Source: an uncultured Lachnospiraceae bacterium
GTDB lineage: Bacteria; Bacillota; Clostridia; Lachnospirales; Lachnospiraceae
Direction: 5' to 3'
Length of the DNA: 64,000 nucleotides
Assembly: GCA_902765725.1 (NCBI GenBank)
Contig: CACXAT010000005.1
Coordinates: forward strand, 62,001 to 126,000
In this document: positions 28,528 through 37,795 of the stretch, one piece after another
Position numbering within the stretch: position 1 is the first letter of the stretch
How the letters are laid out: each line of letters opens with the position of its first letter
The notes under the pieces: model-generated
Databases searched by the model: none
The model's input: only the letters and a program-made list of their open reading frames with translations
What the model was told of the DNA's origin: nothing
Made by a program: the position numbers and the translations under genes

Positions 28528-29166
28528 ATGGAGAGCTATGTGATCACGATCTCGAGAAAGTTTGCCAGCAATGGTCACGCGATAGCGGCCAGAGTCAGCC
28601 AGCTTCTGGGAATCCCCGTATATGACCGCAGCGCGGTGGAGGCGAGGGTGTCCCAGCTGATCCCTGAAGAGGAAGAGACAGCGGATGATCTTGATCTGCT
28701 GGATCCCTCCGAACCGGTCTCAAAATCCGATACGGGAATCAGCCTGCTGAAGGGACTCTTCCGGCGGGAGAGCAGGGAGAGCGCGCAGGATCAGGGCCAG
28801 ATCGAATTCGAGCGCCAGTGCCGGGTGATCCGTGACCTGGCAGCGGAAGGTCCGTGCATCATCATAGGACGCTGCGCGGATGAGATCTTCCTCAATGATC
28901 CGCGGGCGCTCCATGTATATATTTACGCGCCGGATGAGGTGCGGCTGAAAAACAGCATGGAGATGCTCCACACGGGCGAAGAGGAGGCCAGGGCGCTGAT
29001 CCAGAATGAAGACCGCGCGAGAGACGCTTACAGAAAGCGCTTTGCGAAAAATGCGGGAGATGAGATCGCCGGCAGACACCTGCTGATCGATTCGGGCAGG
29101 TTCGGGGTCGAGACGAGCGCAAAGATCCTCGCGCAGGCGGCGGAGTACTTGTTCAAGGAGCAATGA
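28528..29166 (+). CDS. Cytidylate-kinase-like P-loop protein
   Basis: A 212-residue protein of the cytidylate kinase-like family common in Clostridia. The N-terminal VITISRKFASNGHAIA occupies the P-loop position, but the usual GSGG of family members is SNGH, so ATP binding may be altered. PCIIIGRCADEIF matches the family's IIGRCAD segment, and the LID-like region NEDRARDAYRKRF is present. Its substrate is unknown; it is not the essential Cmk. It follows the MFS-like gene after seven bases. Confidence 0.75.
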   Translation: MESYVITISRKFASNGHAIAARVSQLLGIPVYDRSAVEARVSQLIPEEEETADDLDLLDPSEPVSKSDTGISLLKGLFRRESRESAQDQGQIEFERQCRVIRDLAAEGPCIIIGRCADEIFLNDPRALHVYIYAPDEVRLKNSMEMLHTGEEEARALIQNEDRARDAYRKRFAKNAGDEIAGRHLLIDSGRFGVETSAKILAQAAEYLFKEQ

Positions 29167-29178
29167 GTAGGCTATACT
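29149..29178 (+). promoter_or_regulatory. Candidate promoter for nrdR
   Basis: TTGTTC (29149-29154), 18 bases, TATACT (29173-29178), overlapping the end of the preceding gene. A 6-base inverted repeat, TGAATG and CATTCA (29184-29200), lies in the leader. Neither resembles a recognised NrdR box. Confidence 0.45.
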
Positions 29179-29219
29179 TGATCTGAATGAGCTGCATTCA
29201 TTTATAAAGGGGGATCCAG

Positions 29220-29669
29220 ATGAAGTGTCCGTTTTGTGCAAGTGAAGATACCAGGGTGACCGATTCCAGACCGGTCGAGGAGACAAACTCGATCCGCAGA
29301 AGGCGTCAGTGCGACAAATGCGGCAAGCGGTTCACTACCTATGAGAAGATCGAGATGATCCCGCTGGTAGTGATCAAGAAGGACAATACGCGCCAGCAGT
29401 ATGACCGAAACAAGATCGAGTCCGGTGTGATGCGGGCCTGCTACAAGAGAGCGGTCCCCATCGCTGAGATCCAGGCCATGATCGACAGGGTCGAGGCGGA
29501 GATCTACAACCGCGGAACCGGAGAGATCAAGAGCTCTGAGATCGGGGAGATGATCATAGAGGAGCTGAAGGAGCTGGATCCGGTGGCCTACGTCCGGTTT
29601 GCCTCTGTTTACAGAGAGTTCAAGGATGTCGGCACCTTTATGGAAGAGCTGAAGAAGATTATCAAGTAG
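29220..29669 (+). CDS. nrdR: Transcriptional repressor NrdR
   Basis: A 149-residue NrdR of normal length. The zinc ribbon is complete (CPFC at residues 3-6 and CDKC near 31-34), with the SIRRRRQC DNA-contact segment, followed by an ATP-cone domain (about residues 46-136) that senses dATP/ATP. It represses ribonucleotide reductase genes, which are not in this window. AAGGGGGATC precedes ATG 29220. Confidence 0.96.
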   Translation: MKCPFCASEDTRVTDSRPVEETNSIRRRRQCDKCGKRFTTYEKIEMIPLVVIKKDNTRQQYDRNKIESGVMRACYKRAVPIAEIQAMIDRVEAEIYNRGTGEIKSSEIGEMIIEELKELDPVAYVRFASVYREFKDVGTFMEELKKIIK

Positions 29670-29691
29670 AGGATGAAGTGAGGTATTCGCC

Positions 29692-32600
29692 GTGCGCAGA
29701 CGACTGGAAGAGCTGCTGAATGAGACATTTGAATATGAGACGCCTCAGCTGCAGCTGACAGGGGATCTGCCCGGCGGTGAGGCGGCGGGGGACGAACCCC
29801 TGTCCGGAACGATCCTTCTCGAGCATCCGGACGGTAAGAAACTGAGGGGATTCGTCTATGCGTCCAGTCCCCGCATGGTCTGCAGCGTGCAGGACTTCTA
29901 CAGTGCCAGGCCCCAGGTGCGCTGGCAGCTGGACCTGACAGGACTTGAGCCGGGAGAATCCACCCAGGGCTCGATCACCTTCTGCACCGACATCGGCGAG
30001 AAGGAGATCCCCTACACTGTGTCGATCACCCGCAGCAACGTCAGGAATACGGTCCCGGACATCGACGGACTGGCAAAGCTTGCCTCAGCGGATTACGATA
30101 CCGCCTGCGATCTCTTCATGTCTCCTGACTTCGGAAGATTCCTGGAGGAGGGGAAATGTGAGGATCACACGCTGTGGAAGGTGTTCCGGGAAGAGAGCGT
30201 GCGGGAGCATGCGCTGGAAGAATTCCTGATCGGGACGGGGCGCAAGGAGCCCATCGAACTGTCCCTGTCGGCAGAGGGCAGGAGGATCGAGAATCCGGAG
30301 GGAACCATCCTGGAGCAGGTGACCGTAAAAAAGAGCACCTGGGGCTGGATGGAGCTGGAGATCTCCTCGGATGCCAGATTCCTCAGGGTTGAGAAGAAAC
30401 GGGTGACCACGGATGATTTTATCGGATCCTCCTGGGAGCTTCGCTATATCATCGATTCCAACTTTCTCCACGCGGGAAGGAACTGGGGCAGGATCACGAT
30501 CCGGACCTGCTACCAGACGCTGTCCTATGAAGTCTGCGCGCAGGTGCGTACCCTCGCGGACCTTCGCTCGCACCGCGTGAGAAGCGTCATGTGGAGAAAG
30601 GCTGCGACGCTGTATCTTGACTACCGGCTGAACAAGCTGGACCTGAAGCAGTGGGCAGAGCGCACGCAGTCTGTGATCGACAGCTATAAGAGAGCAGGCG
30701 GGGAGGATATCCGCGCCGACCTGCTGTCTGTTTTTGTGATGCAGGCAGAGGGCAGGAGGTCCTCGGCCGAGCGGGAGCTGCACCGGATCGAACGGATGCA
30801 GGATATCACCGCCAGCCCGGAAGCGGAGGCTGCCTGGCTGTATCTCTCCGTACTGTATTCCAGGGACCAGACCTATATCAATCAGGTCCGGGGAAGGATA
30901 CGCACCCTGCATCTGGAGCACCGTTCTTCCTGGCTGATCCAGTGGCTGGCCCTCTATCTTCTGGAGGATGAGACCGGGTCCGACGCCGGAAAGCTGGAGC
31001 TGATCCTGCGCCATATCGAGAACTACCACGCCAGCGCGCTGCTGCTTCTGGAGGCGGCGCAGATCGTACTGAACAATCCCTTCCTGCTCCACGACTGGAC
31101 CGCGGGAGCGAGGATGGTGGTCAACTTTGCCGTCAAGGAAGGCATCACGGATGAGAGACTGGTCCTTCACAGCATGAATCTGATCCGCAGAAGGAACCGG
31201 TTCGATCAGGCAACCTTCCGCATGCTGGCCCGCTGCTATGAGAATACCCGTCTCGACGATGTGCTGGCGGTGTGGACCCAGATGGCGATCGTCGGGGAGA
31301 AGAAGGAAGAGAAGTATTTCAGCCTGTACCAGACTGCGGTGGCCCGGGATCTGAAGATCACCGGACTGTATGAGTATTACATGGAGACGATGGGAGAGGT
31401 GCGCATCGAGCAGATGCCTCAGGTCATCCGCCGTTTCTTCGTGATGAATGACGCTCTTGACTGGAGGAAGAAGGCGGGGATCTACCGGAACATGTCCGAC
31501 TCTGCCGACAGCATCCCCCAGATCTTTGCGGCGATGCGTCCCTCCGTGGAGAAGTTTATTATCGACCAGATCCAGATGATGCGGATCAATGAAGACCTGG
31601 CGGTCCTGATCTCGCGCTATCTTGGCCGGCAGATGATCACAGCTCCCCTTGCCAGGAAGCTGATCCGTCTGCTGTTTACCTTTGAGATCGACTGCCGCAA
31701 TCCGCTGATGAAGAAGGTGGTCGTGGCAGACACAAGACTCAGCCGCGTGCGCACGGTCCCGATCACGGGCAACAAGGCCCAGATCGAGATCTATTCGGAG
31801 CAGTCCCGGATCCTTCTGGAGGATGAGGACGGGCACCGTTACGCGTCGACCTCGCTGTATCTTGCCCGGCATCTGCTGGACGACGCCAGACTGCTCAACC
31901 TCTGTGTGCAGGAGACGAGGGAGGATCCGCACCTGGTCCTGTTCTTTACCCTGAACCCGAAGGTGCAGCAGCCCATCACGCACCAGACTCTGCGCTTCTT
32001 CCTGGATGCGGAGAGGCAGGCCGGGATCTCCGATGAGTACCGCAGGCAGATACGGATCTGGCTGCTGGACTATTACGACACCCATACGTCCGAAGAGACC
32101 ATGGGGGCGTTCCTGCGGGAGATCGACACGGACACCTACGTCAGAATCGACCGCAGGAAGCTGCTTGCGCTTCTGACGCAGGAGGGCATGTATGAGACCG
32201 CGTGGCCGGTGATCGAGAAGTACGGTGCGGAAGGAATCGATCTGAATCTGCAGATCCGGATTCTGTCCCAGACCGTTCTTGACAGAGATTATGAAGAGGA
32301 CCGGACCCTTCTGGGATTCTGCGCGGCGCTGTTTGAATCCGGCAAGGTGGAAGAGCATCTGCTCTCCTACCTGCTGATGTATTATGACGGTCCTGTCAGG
32401 AAGATGAAGGAGCTGTGGCGTCTGGGCAAGGAATATGGCCTGGATACCATGACCGTCGAGAAGAAGAACCTCAGCCTGATCATCTTCACAGGCGAGGGAA
32501 GTGAAGGCAGCGAACAGATCTATCTGTCCTACCGCAGGGCTCTGGGGAGCCGGAGACTGAGCAGGGCATATGTCATCCTTCGCTGTTATGAGTACCTGGT

Positions 32601-33225
32601 GAAGGAGCATCCGGTCGCGGAGCCGATCTTCGAGGAATGCCAGAGAGAGTATCTCAAGGGAAGCCGGCTGCCCGATGTCTGTGCCCTTGCGCTGCTGCAG
32701 TACCTGAGCACGGTACCGCAGCTGAGTGAGGAACAGAGCCAGACGGCGGGCGGACTGCTGTCGTTCTATGCGGGCAGGGAAATACGGTTTGCTTATTTCC
32801 AGAGGTTCCCCCAGGAACTGACGGCAGGGCTCGGGATCGAGGATAAGGTATTCTGCGAGGCGGTGGCGGACCCTGCGAGCAGCGTAAAGCTGTTCTACAG
32901 GTTCAAACATGAAAACCACCCGTTTACGGAAGAAGTGATGAGGGATGTGTTCGAAGGCATTCGGGTCAGAGAGTTCGTGCTCTTCGAGGGAGAAGAGCTG
33001 GAATGCTACACCGTGGAGACCAGGACGGACGGCGAGAATGTCGTCAGCCCTCACAGATACCTGAAGGCAGGCGTAGTGCCGGAGAACCTGAAGGACAGCC
33101 GCTACGGAAGGATCACCGGGATGTCCCGGCTGCTCCAGGAGGGAGATCGGGACGGATTCGCTGAAGCCCTGAAGGAATACCGGCAGCTGGACAGCCTTAC
33201 GAAGGAGATCTTCACGCTGATGTGA
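29692..33225 (+). CDS. Very large DUF5717-like protein
   Basis: A 1177-residue soluble protein without signal peptide or membrane segment. From memory it belongs to the Clostridia-restricted DUF5717 family. The first 270 residues look like two or three beta-sandwich domains (GTILLEHPDGKKLRG; GSITFCTDIGEKEIPY; SSWELRYIIDSNFLH). The long remainder is alpha-helical with TPR-like spacing (MLARCYENTRLDDVLAVW) and closes with another beta-rich part (VVADTRLSRVRTVPI). It starts at GTG 29692 with a GAGG site. The next three genes run in the same direction, the last two with overlapping starts, so all four probably act together. No reaction can be assigned. Confidence 0.8.
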   Translation: MRRRLEELLNETFEYETPQLQLTGDLPGGEAAGDEPLSGTILLEHPDGKKLRGFVYASSPRMVCSVQDFYSARPQVRWQLDLTGLEPGESTQGSITFCTDIGEKEIPYTVSITRSNVRNTVPDIDGLAKLASADYDTACDLFMSPDFGRFLEEGKCEDHTLWKVFREESVREHALEEFLIGTGRKEPIELSLSAEGRRIENPEGTILEQVTVKKSTWGWMELEISSDARFLRVEKKRVTTDDFIGSSWELRYIIDSNFLHAGRNWGRITIRTCYQTLSYEVCAQVRTLADLRSHRVRSVMWRKAATLYLDYRLNKLDLKQWAERTQSVIDSYKRAGGEDIRADLLSVFVMQAEGRRSSAERELHRIERMQDITASPEAEAAWLYLSVLYSRDQTYINQVRGRIRTLHLEHRSSWLIQWLALYLLEDETGSDAGKLELILRHIENYHASALLLLEAAQIVLNNPFLLHDWTAGARMVVNFAVKEGITDERLVLHSMNLIRRRNRFDQATFRMLARCYENTRLDDVLAVWTQMAIVGEKKEEKYFSLYQTAVARDLKITGLYEYYMETMGEVRIEQMPQVIRRFFVMNDALDWRKKAGIYRNMSDSADSIPQIFAAMRPSVEKFIIDQIQMMRINEDLAVLISRYLGRQMITAPLARKLIRLLFTFEIDCRNPLMKKVVVADTRLSRVRTVPITGNKAQIEIYSEQSRILLEDEDGHRYASTSLYLARHLLDDARLLNLCVQETREDPHLVLFFTLNPKVQQPITHQTLRFFLDAERQAGISDEYRRQIRIWLLDYYDTHTSEETMGAFLREIDTDTYVRIDRRKLLALLTQEGMYETAWPVIEKYGAEGIDLNLQIRILSQTVLDRDYEEDRTLLGFCAALFESGKVEEHLLSYLLMYYDGPVRKMKELWRLGKEYGLDTMTVEKKNLSLIIFTGEGSEGSEQIYLSYRRALGSRRLSRAYVILRCYEYLVKEHPVAEPIFEECQREYLKGSRLPDVCALALLQYLSTVPQLSEEQSQTAGGLLSFYAGREIRFAYFQRFPQELTAGLGIEDKVFCEAVADPASSVKLFYRFKHENHPFTEEVMRDVFEGIRVREFVLFEGEELECYTVETRTDGENVVSPHRYLKAGVVPENLKDSRYGRITGMSRLLQEGDRDGFAEALKEYRQLDSLTKEIFTLM

Positions 33226-33265
33226 GAGATCCGCACAGTGCCGGCGGCACGAAGAGTACGCAGAT

Positions 33266-34429
33266 ATGGAAGCTGAGAAGAATGTATTAATAGGAATACA
33301 GATCTCCGGAGAAGGAGCCCAGGTTACCTGGTATGATTCAAGTCTGGAGGAGCCGCAGACCTTGTCCCTTCCCGGAGAGGGGGAGGACGGTCTGATCCGT
33401 GTGCCCGCGGACGCCTGGAAGGGCGCTCTTCGCGGTGGAAGGTTCGGCATGCAGTCTCTGGGAAAGTTCATGACCAGACTGATCGGTATGGTCCCGGGGA
33501 ATCCCTCTGTCGACAGCCTCCGGGTGTCGGTCACTGTCCCGGATCTGACCCAGGAGCTGGGCGATCATATCATCGCCTGCCTGGAGGAGATGGGGATCGA
33601 GCGGCGGAATCTGTTTCTCCAGGACTGGAGGACCAGCTTCTACTACTACGTCGTCAGCATGAAGAGAGAGCTGTGGAACGGGGACGTCGCCTTCATCCGA
33701 CTGCGCAACATGCAGATGCACGGGAGCATCCTTCACATCGACCGGACCGTGCGTCCCTGGGTCGTGACGATCCAGGATATCGTGTCCGCGGATGTCAGTG
33801 ACCGGGCCAGGGGAAAGCGCAACGACGAGGACTGGAACAAAGAGAGAGACCGGATCTTCTATGAATTCCTGGGCAAGCTGTTCGAGAGACGGAATGTATC
33901 CACCAGCTACCTGTACGGCAATTATTTTGACAGAAGCTGGGCGGAGCGGTCCTTCCAGTACCTGACCTTCCGCAGGCATGCGTTCCAGGGCCAGAACCTG
34001 TTCTCCAAGGGCGCCTGCTACAGCCTGCTGATCAGGATGGGGATCCGGCATATCCCGGATATGCTGTTCATGGGTGTCGACATGGTCACCCACAACATCG
34101 GGATGCGCCTTCGGGTGAAGGGAAGAGAGCAGTATCATCTGCTGATCCCGGCAGGCGTCAACTGGTATGAGGCTCACAGCCGCATCGAGATCATACCGGA
34201 CTCAGAGACCAGCATTACGGTCCTGACAACGCCCATGGAGGGCGGCGAGACGGTGGGGAGAGTGCTCAGGCTGGATCATTTCCCCGACAGAAAGAACCGG
34301 GCGACGAGACTTCGGATGACGATCTATTTTTCTTCAGCCCACCGCTGTGAGATTGAAGTCGAAGACCTGGGATTCGGAGGGATCCATCCCTCCAGCGGCA
34401 GAGTCTGGAAGAGACAGGTAATCCTATGA
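33266..34429 (+). CDS. DUF5716-like protein with degenerate actin/Hsp70 fold
   Basis: A 387-residue cytoplasmic protein, by memory a DUF5716 member. The N-terminus (VLIGIQISGEGAQVTWYD) looks like the first strands of an actin-like ATPase but lacks the usual Asp-Gly phosphate loop. Further on, VSVTVPDLTQE, a helix-rich insertion, and YLYGNYFDRSWAERSF with FQGQNLFSKGACY resemble the closing segments of the Hsp70/FtsA nucleotide fold. The last 80 residues are beta-rich (TRLRMTIYFSSAHRCEIEVEDLGFGG), like an Hsp70 substrate domain. It is therefore possibly a catalytically dead chaperone-like protein. It lies 40 bases after the DUF5717 gene and overlaps the TPR gene (ATGA). Confidence 0.75.
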   Translation: MEAEKNVLIGIQISGEGAQVTWYDSSLEEPQTLSLPGEGEDGLIRVPADAWKGALRGGRFGMQSLGKFMTRLIGMVPGNPSVDSLRVSVTVPDLTQELGDHIIACLEEMGIERRNLFLQDWRTSFYYYVVSMKRELWNGDVAFIRLRNMQMHGSILHIDRTVRPWVVTIQDIVSADVSDRARGKRNDEDWNKERDRIFYEFLGKLFERRNVSTSYLYGNYFDRSWAERSFQYLTFRRHAFQGQNLFSKGACYSLLIRMGIRHIPDMLFMGVDMVTHNIGMRLRVKGREQYHLLIPAGVNWYEAHSRIEIIPDSETSITVLTTPMEGGETVGRVLRLDHFPDRKNRATRLRMTIYFSSAHRCEIEVEDLGFGGIHPSSGRVWKRQVIL

Positions 34430-35223
34430 GTTTTGATCTGTGTACGGAAAAGAAGGCGGAGCATCCGTTCTTTATAGAGAGCATCGGGATCCGGATCTAT
34501 ACCATCGAGGAGCTGTGCTGGTTTCTGCACAATAACCTCTATCTGATCGACCGGAGCGTGACCTCGGCGGCGCTGGCCGCCTGGATCCGGGACGAGCTTG
34601 GCATGAAGACGCTGGCAAGGAAGCTGATGGACGCGGTCGAGAGACCGGACCGGGATGCCAGCTACTTTATAGTACCCATTTTCCAGGAGATCGGGTACCT
34701 GTCGCCGGAGGAGATGCGGCGCCTGAGGGAGGAGCTGACCCGGGTGCAGGTCCAGCCCGAAGACCAGAGGGCGAAGATCCGCGCGGATTATCTGGTCAGC
34801 GGAGGACGCAGCGCCGCCGCGATCACGGCCTACCGGAAGATCCTGGACAAGAAGGCGGAGGGGAAGCTTGGAACCTCATTCTACGCCTCGGTCTGGAACA
34901 ATCTGGGATGTGCCTACGCGCAGCAGTTCCGGTTCCGGGAGGCGGCGGATGCTTTTATGACAGGCTGGAAGCTGGTCCAGACCAGGGAGCTGATGCGAAG
35001 ATATGTCAGTACGCTTCCGCTGTTTCTGTCAGAGGAAGAATACCGCGAGAAGCTGACCTCCCTGGGCGCTGACGGGGTGCTGATCGGCAAGATCCAGGAG
35101 TATAATGCCTCGGTTGCCAGAGAGGTCGAGGAGAAGGTCGCGGCGAGAAGGAATCCGGGGGAGGATCTGGAGAAGGAGCTGCAGCAGCTGAAGTCTGAAT
35201 ACAGAAGAGGGGCATTTCATTAA
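34426..35223 (+). CDS. TPR-containing protein of the DUF5717/5716 cassette
   Basis: A 265-residue soluble protein. The N-terminal half (YTIEELCWFLHNNLYLIDRS; IRDELGMKTLARKLMDA) is a helical region that recurs with this cassette in related genomes, from memory. Residues 115-180 contain one to two TPR-like repeats (AITAYRKILDK; FYASVWNNLGCAYAQQFRFREAADAF). The C-terminus is a charged coiled coil. It likely is an adaptor for the large partner proteins. Start and end both overlap neighbouring genes (ATGA with the DUF5716 gene, TAATG with the phosphoesterase gene), which implies translational coupling. Confidence 0.7.
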   Translation: MSFDLCTEKKAEHPFFIESIGIRIYTIEELCWFLHNNLYLIDRSVTSAALAAWIRDELGMKTLARKLMDAVERPDRDASYFIVPIFQEIGYLSPEEMRRLREELTRVQVQPEDQRAKIRADYLVSGGRSAAAITAYRKILDKKAEGKLGTSFYASVWNNLGCAYAQQFRFREAADAFMTGWKLVQTRELMRRYVSTLPLFLSEEEYREKLTSLGADGVLIGKIQEYNASVAREVEEKVAARRNPGEDLEKELQQLKSEYRRGAFH

Positions 35224-36224
35224 TGACCGGCAGATGGACTCATACCATGGGGAGGCGCTCAGCCATGCTGCTGACAGCCGCAGGGATCGCGGCAGCGCTG
35301 TGCCTGACGGCTTCGGCCCGGGAGACAGAGGAACCTGCCCGGGAGCAGCTGCCCTGTATCGTTGAGGAGGTCCATGTGACCATCCCGGGGATGGAGGGAA
35401 GCCGGAAGATCCTGTGGGTCTCGGACATGCATATCTTCAGCTATCCGGAGGATCCGGAGGTGAAGACAGAGCATCAGGAACAGCTGCAGGAGAGAGCCGC
35501 CCTCTTTCAGAACGCGGAAGGGATCTCTTCTGGCGACAGCTGGGAGGCACTGAGCAGTCAGATCGATTCCTTCGGCGCGGATTACGCAGTCTTTGGAGCG
35601 GACATGATCGACTATGTCTCCGCGGCGAACCTGGACTGCCTGCAGCAGGGGCTTGAGAAGGTGAAGACGCCCTGGATGTACATCCGGGCGGATCATGATT
35701 ACGGCCGCTGGTATGTGGACATGGGCATTAAGAAGATGCGGAAGCTCCACCGCCAGATCGCGCCGCAGAATAAGATCTGGGTACAGAGATTCGAAGACTT
35801 TACGCTGGTCGGACTGGACAACACCACCACCGCAGTCGCAGAGGAGACTCTGGAGGAATTCAGGAAGGTCTGCGCGGAGGGAAACCCCATCCTACTGTGC
35901 ACCCACGTACCCTTCGATCAGGAAGAGGAAGAGGCAGACCTGGCAGGAGATGAGTCCCTTGCCCGGGCTTCGCGAAGAAGCTGGGGGGACCGGGTCCTGT
36001 GCTGGGGAGACGGAGACGAGTATGACACTGCATCCTCCGCAGCCATGGGGGAACTGGAGGATCTGATCCGGGCGCCGGACAGTCCGGTCGCGGCCGTGTT
36101 CGCAGGCCACCTTCATCTGACCTGGGACGGCAGCATCACAGATACCTGCGCAGAGCACGTCTTCGGAGCTGCTTACGAGAATCATATCGGCATGATCACA
36201 GTCAGCGGCCGGACCGGCCAGTGA
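35223..36224 (+). CDS. Exported metallophosphoesterase-like protein
   Basis: A 333-residue protein with a signal peptide or signal anchor (residues 13-30) and a calcineurin-type phosphoesterase domain. The metal motifs are SDMHIF, FGADMID, RADHDYG, LCTHVP and AGHLHL. Compared with the family consensus, the GD box reads AD and the GNHD box reads ADHD, so one metal-ligand Asn is Asp. Activity may still be possible. It would act outside the membrane, unlike the three cytoplasmic partners encoded before it, with which it is translationally coupled (TAATG). Substrate unknown. Confidence 0.75.
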   Translation: MTGRWTHTMGRRSAMLLTAAGIAAALCLTASARETEEPAREQLPCIVEEVHVTIPGMEGSRKILWVSDMHIFSYPEDPEVKTEHQEQLQERAALFQNAEGISSGDSWEALSSQIDSFGADYAVFGADMIDYVSAANLDCLQQGLEKVKTPWMYIRADHDYGRWYVDMGIKKMRKLHRQIAPQNKIWVQRFEDFTLVGLDNTTTAVAEETLEEFRKVCAEGNPILLCTHVPFDQEEEEADLAGDESLARASRRSWGDRVLCWGDGDEYDTASSAAMGELEDLIRAPDSPVAAVFAGHLHLTWDGSITDTCAEHVFGAAYENHIGMITVSGRTGQ

Positions 36225-36252
36225 GGAAAGCGCATCTGGCGTCATTAAGTGG

Positions 36253-36281
36253 TTGCGCCACTGCGGTCTTTACGCTATAAT
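36253..36281 (+). promoter_or_regulatory. Promoter of purF
   Basis: TTGCGC (36253-36258), 17 bases, TATAAT (36276-36281). The leader to the start codon is short (about 40 bases), leaving no room for a purine riboswitch, and no PurR box was recognised. Confidence 0.65.
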
Positions 36282-36327
36282 CCAGATTGCTTTTTGGTTT
36301 TGTGTTTTTTTAATAAGGGAGAACCAT

Positions 36328-37788
36328 TTGCATAAGAGAACGTACGGAATATTTGACGCCGGAGAGATCCTTGACGAGCCGCGCGAGGAGTGCGGCGTCT
36401 TTGGAATGTATGATTTTTCCGGGGAGGAAAATGTTGCCCCCTCCATCTATTATGGACTGCTTGCTCTGCAGCACAGGGGGCAGGAGAGCTGCGGCATAGC
36501 CGTCAGCGATACGAACGGGCCGAAGGGAAAGGTCCTCAGCCGCAAGGGCATGGGTCTGGTAAATGAGACCTTCGACGAGGATGATCTGGACAGTCTGTGC
36601 GGCAACATCGGCGTAGGCCATGTCCGCTATTCGACAGCGGGCGCCAGCACCATCGAGAACGCGCAGCCTCTGGTGCTTCATTATATCAAGGGCACTCTGG
36701 CCATGGCTCACAATGGAAACCTTGTGAACTCGCCGGAGCTCAAGAGGGACCTGTCCCGGAACGGCGCGATCTTCCAGACCACGATTGATTCCGAGCTGAT
36801 CGCCTATGAGATCGCCAGAGCCCGCACGGCCACAAGGTCTGTCGAGGAGGCGGTATCCCTGGCCATGGGAAAGATCCAGGGGGCCTACTCCCTGGTCATC
36901 ATGAGCCCGAGAAAGCTGATCGGGGCAAGGGATCCCTTCGGATTCAGGCCACTGTGCATCGGCAGGAGAGGAAGCGCCTGGGTGCTTGCCTCCGAATCCT
37001 GCGCACTGGATACCATCGGGGCGGAATTCGTCAGAGACGTGGAGCCCGGCGAGATCGTATCGATCTCCCCCAGATACGGGATCCGTTCAGACAGAAGCCA
37101 CTGCCAGCGCTCGTCAAAGACCGCCCGGTGCATCTTTGAATACATCTATTTCGGAAGAGCCGATTCGGAGATCGATAAGGTGTCCGTCTACAAGTCCAGG
37201 ATCCAGGCAGGACGTTTCCTGGCCCAGGACAGTCCGGTGGACGCGGACCTGGTGATCGGCGTGCCGGAATCCGGCAATGTGGCCGCGCTTGGCTTCAGTA
37301 TGGAGAGCGGCATCCCCTTCGGACAGGGATTTGTGAAAAATGGGTACGTGGGACGCACCTTCATCAAGCCTTCCCAGCACAGCAGGGAATCCGCCGTACA
37401 GGTCAAGCTCAATCCCCTTCGCCACGCAGTCGAAGGCAAGAGGGTCGTCATGATCGATGACTCGATCGTGCGCGGCACGACCAGTGACCGGATCGTCCGC
37501 ATGCTCAGAGACGCGGGCGCGAAAGAAGTACATATGAGAGTCAGCTCTCCGCCGTTCCTGTATCCGTGCTACTTCGGGACGGACATCCCGGAGAGAGAAC
37601 AGCTGATCGCCTACCGGCGTTCCAGCGAAGAGGTGTGCAGGCTCATCGGCGCGGACAGCCTCGCCTATCTGGGGATGGACAGACTGCCGCAGATCGTGGA
37701 CGGCCTGCCGATCTGCAGCGGATGCTTCAGCGGGAAGTATCCCATCGAACCGCCGACGGAAGACATCCGGGGCGAGTACGAAAAATAA
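36328..37788 (+). CDS. purF: Amidophosphoribosyltransferase
   Basis: A 486-residue PurF if translated from TTG 36328, which has AAGGGAG six bases upstream. Longer versions would include the promoter. Catalytic Cys22 in EECGVFGMYD would become the N-terminal nucleophile after removal of a 21-residue propeptide, longer than the 11 residues of Bacillus PurF. Glutaminase motifs GHVRYSTAG and HNGNLVN, and the PRPP motif VVMIDDSIVRGTT, are present. Cysteines in RCIFEYIYF, YPCYFG and CSGCFSG match the ligands of the [4Fe-4S] form. It makes phosphoribosylamine, the first step of purine synthesis. purB and purA follow on the same strand, after a palindromic element. Confidence 0.93.
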   Translation: MHKRTYGIFDAGEILDEPREECGVFGMYDFSGEENVAPSIYYGLLALQHRGQESCGIAVSDTNGPKGKVLSRKGMGLVNETFDEDDLDSLCGNIGVGHVRYSTAGASTIENAQPLVLHYIKGTLAMAHNGNLVNSPELKRDLSRNGAIFQTTIDSELIAYEIARARTATRSVEEAVSLAMGKIQGAYSLVIMSPRKLIGARDPFGFRPLCIGRRGSAWVLASESCALDTIGAEFVRDVEPGEIVSISPRYGIRSDRSHCQRSSKTARCIFEYIYFGRADSEIDKVSVYKSRIQAGRFLAQDSPVDADLVIGVPESGNVAALGFSMESGIPFGQGFVKNGYVGRTFIKPSQHSRESAVQVKLNPLRHAVEGKRVVMIDDSIVRGTTSDRIVRMLRDAGAKEVHMRVSSPPFLYPCYFGTDIPEREQLIAYRRSSEEVCRLIGADSLAYLGMDRLPQIVDGLPICSGCFSGKYPIEPPTEDIRGEYEK

Positions 37789-37795
37789 AAAAAAT

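Noticed and set aside
30085..33534. Open frame of 1149 codons on the minus strand opposite the DUF5717-like gene
   Set aside because: It mirrors the plus-strand gene. The translation is low in recognisable motifs, has no good ribosome site and reflects codon bias at high GC.
36253..36327. Longer PurF start at TTG 36253
   Set aside because: This TTG is the -35 element of the purF promoter, and the added hydrophobic residues are foreign to PurF. TTG 36328 has the ribosome site.
36225..36327. Purine riboswitch upstream of purF
   Set aside because: No conserved riboswitch core was found and the leader after the promoter is about 40 bases.
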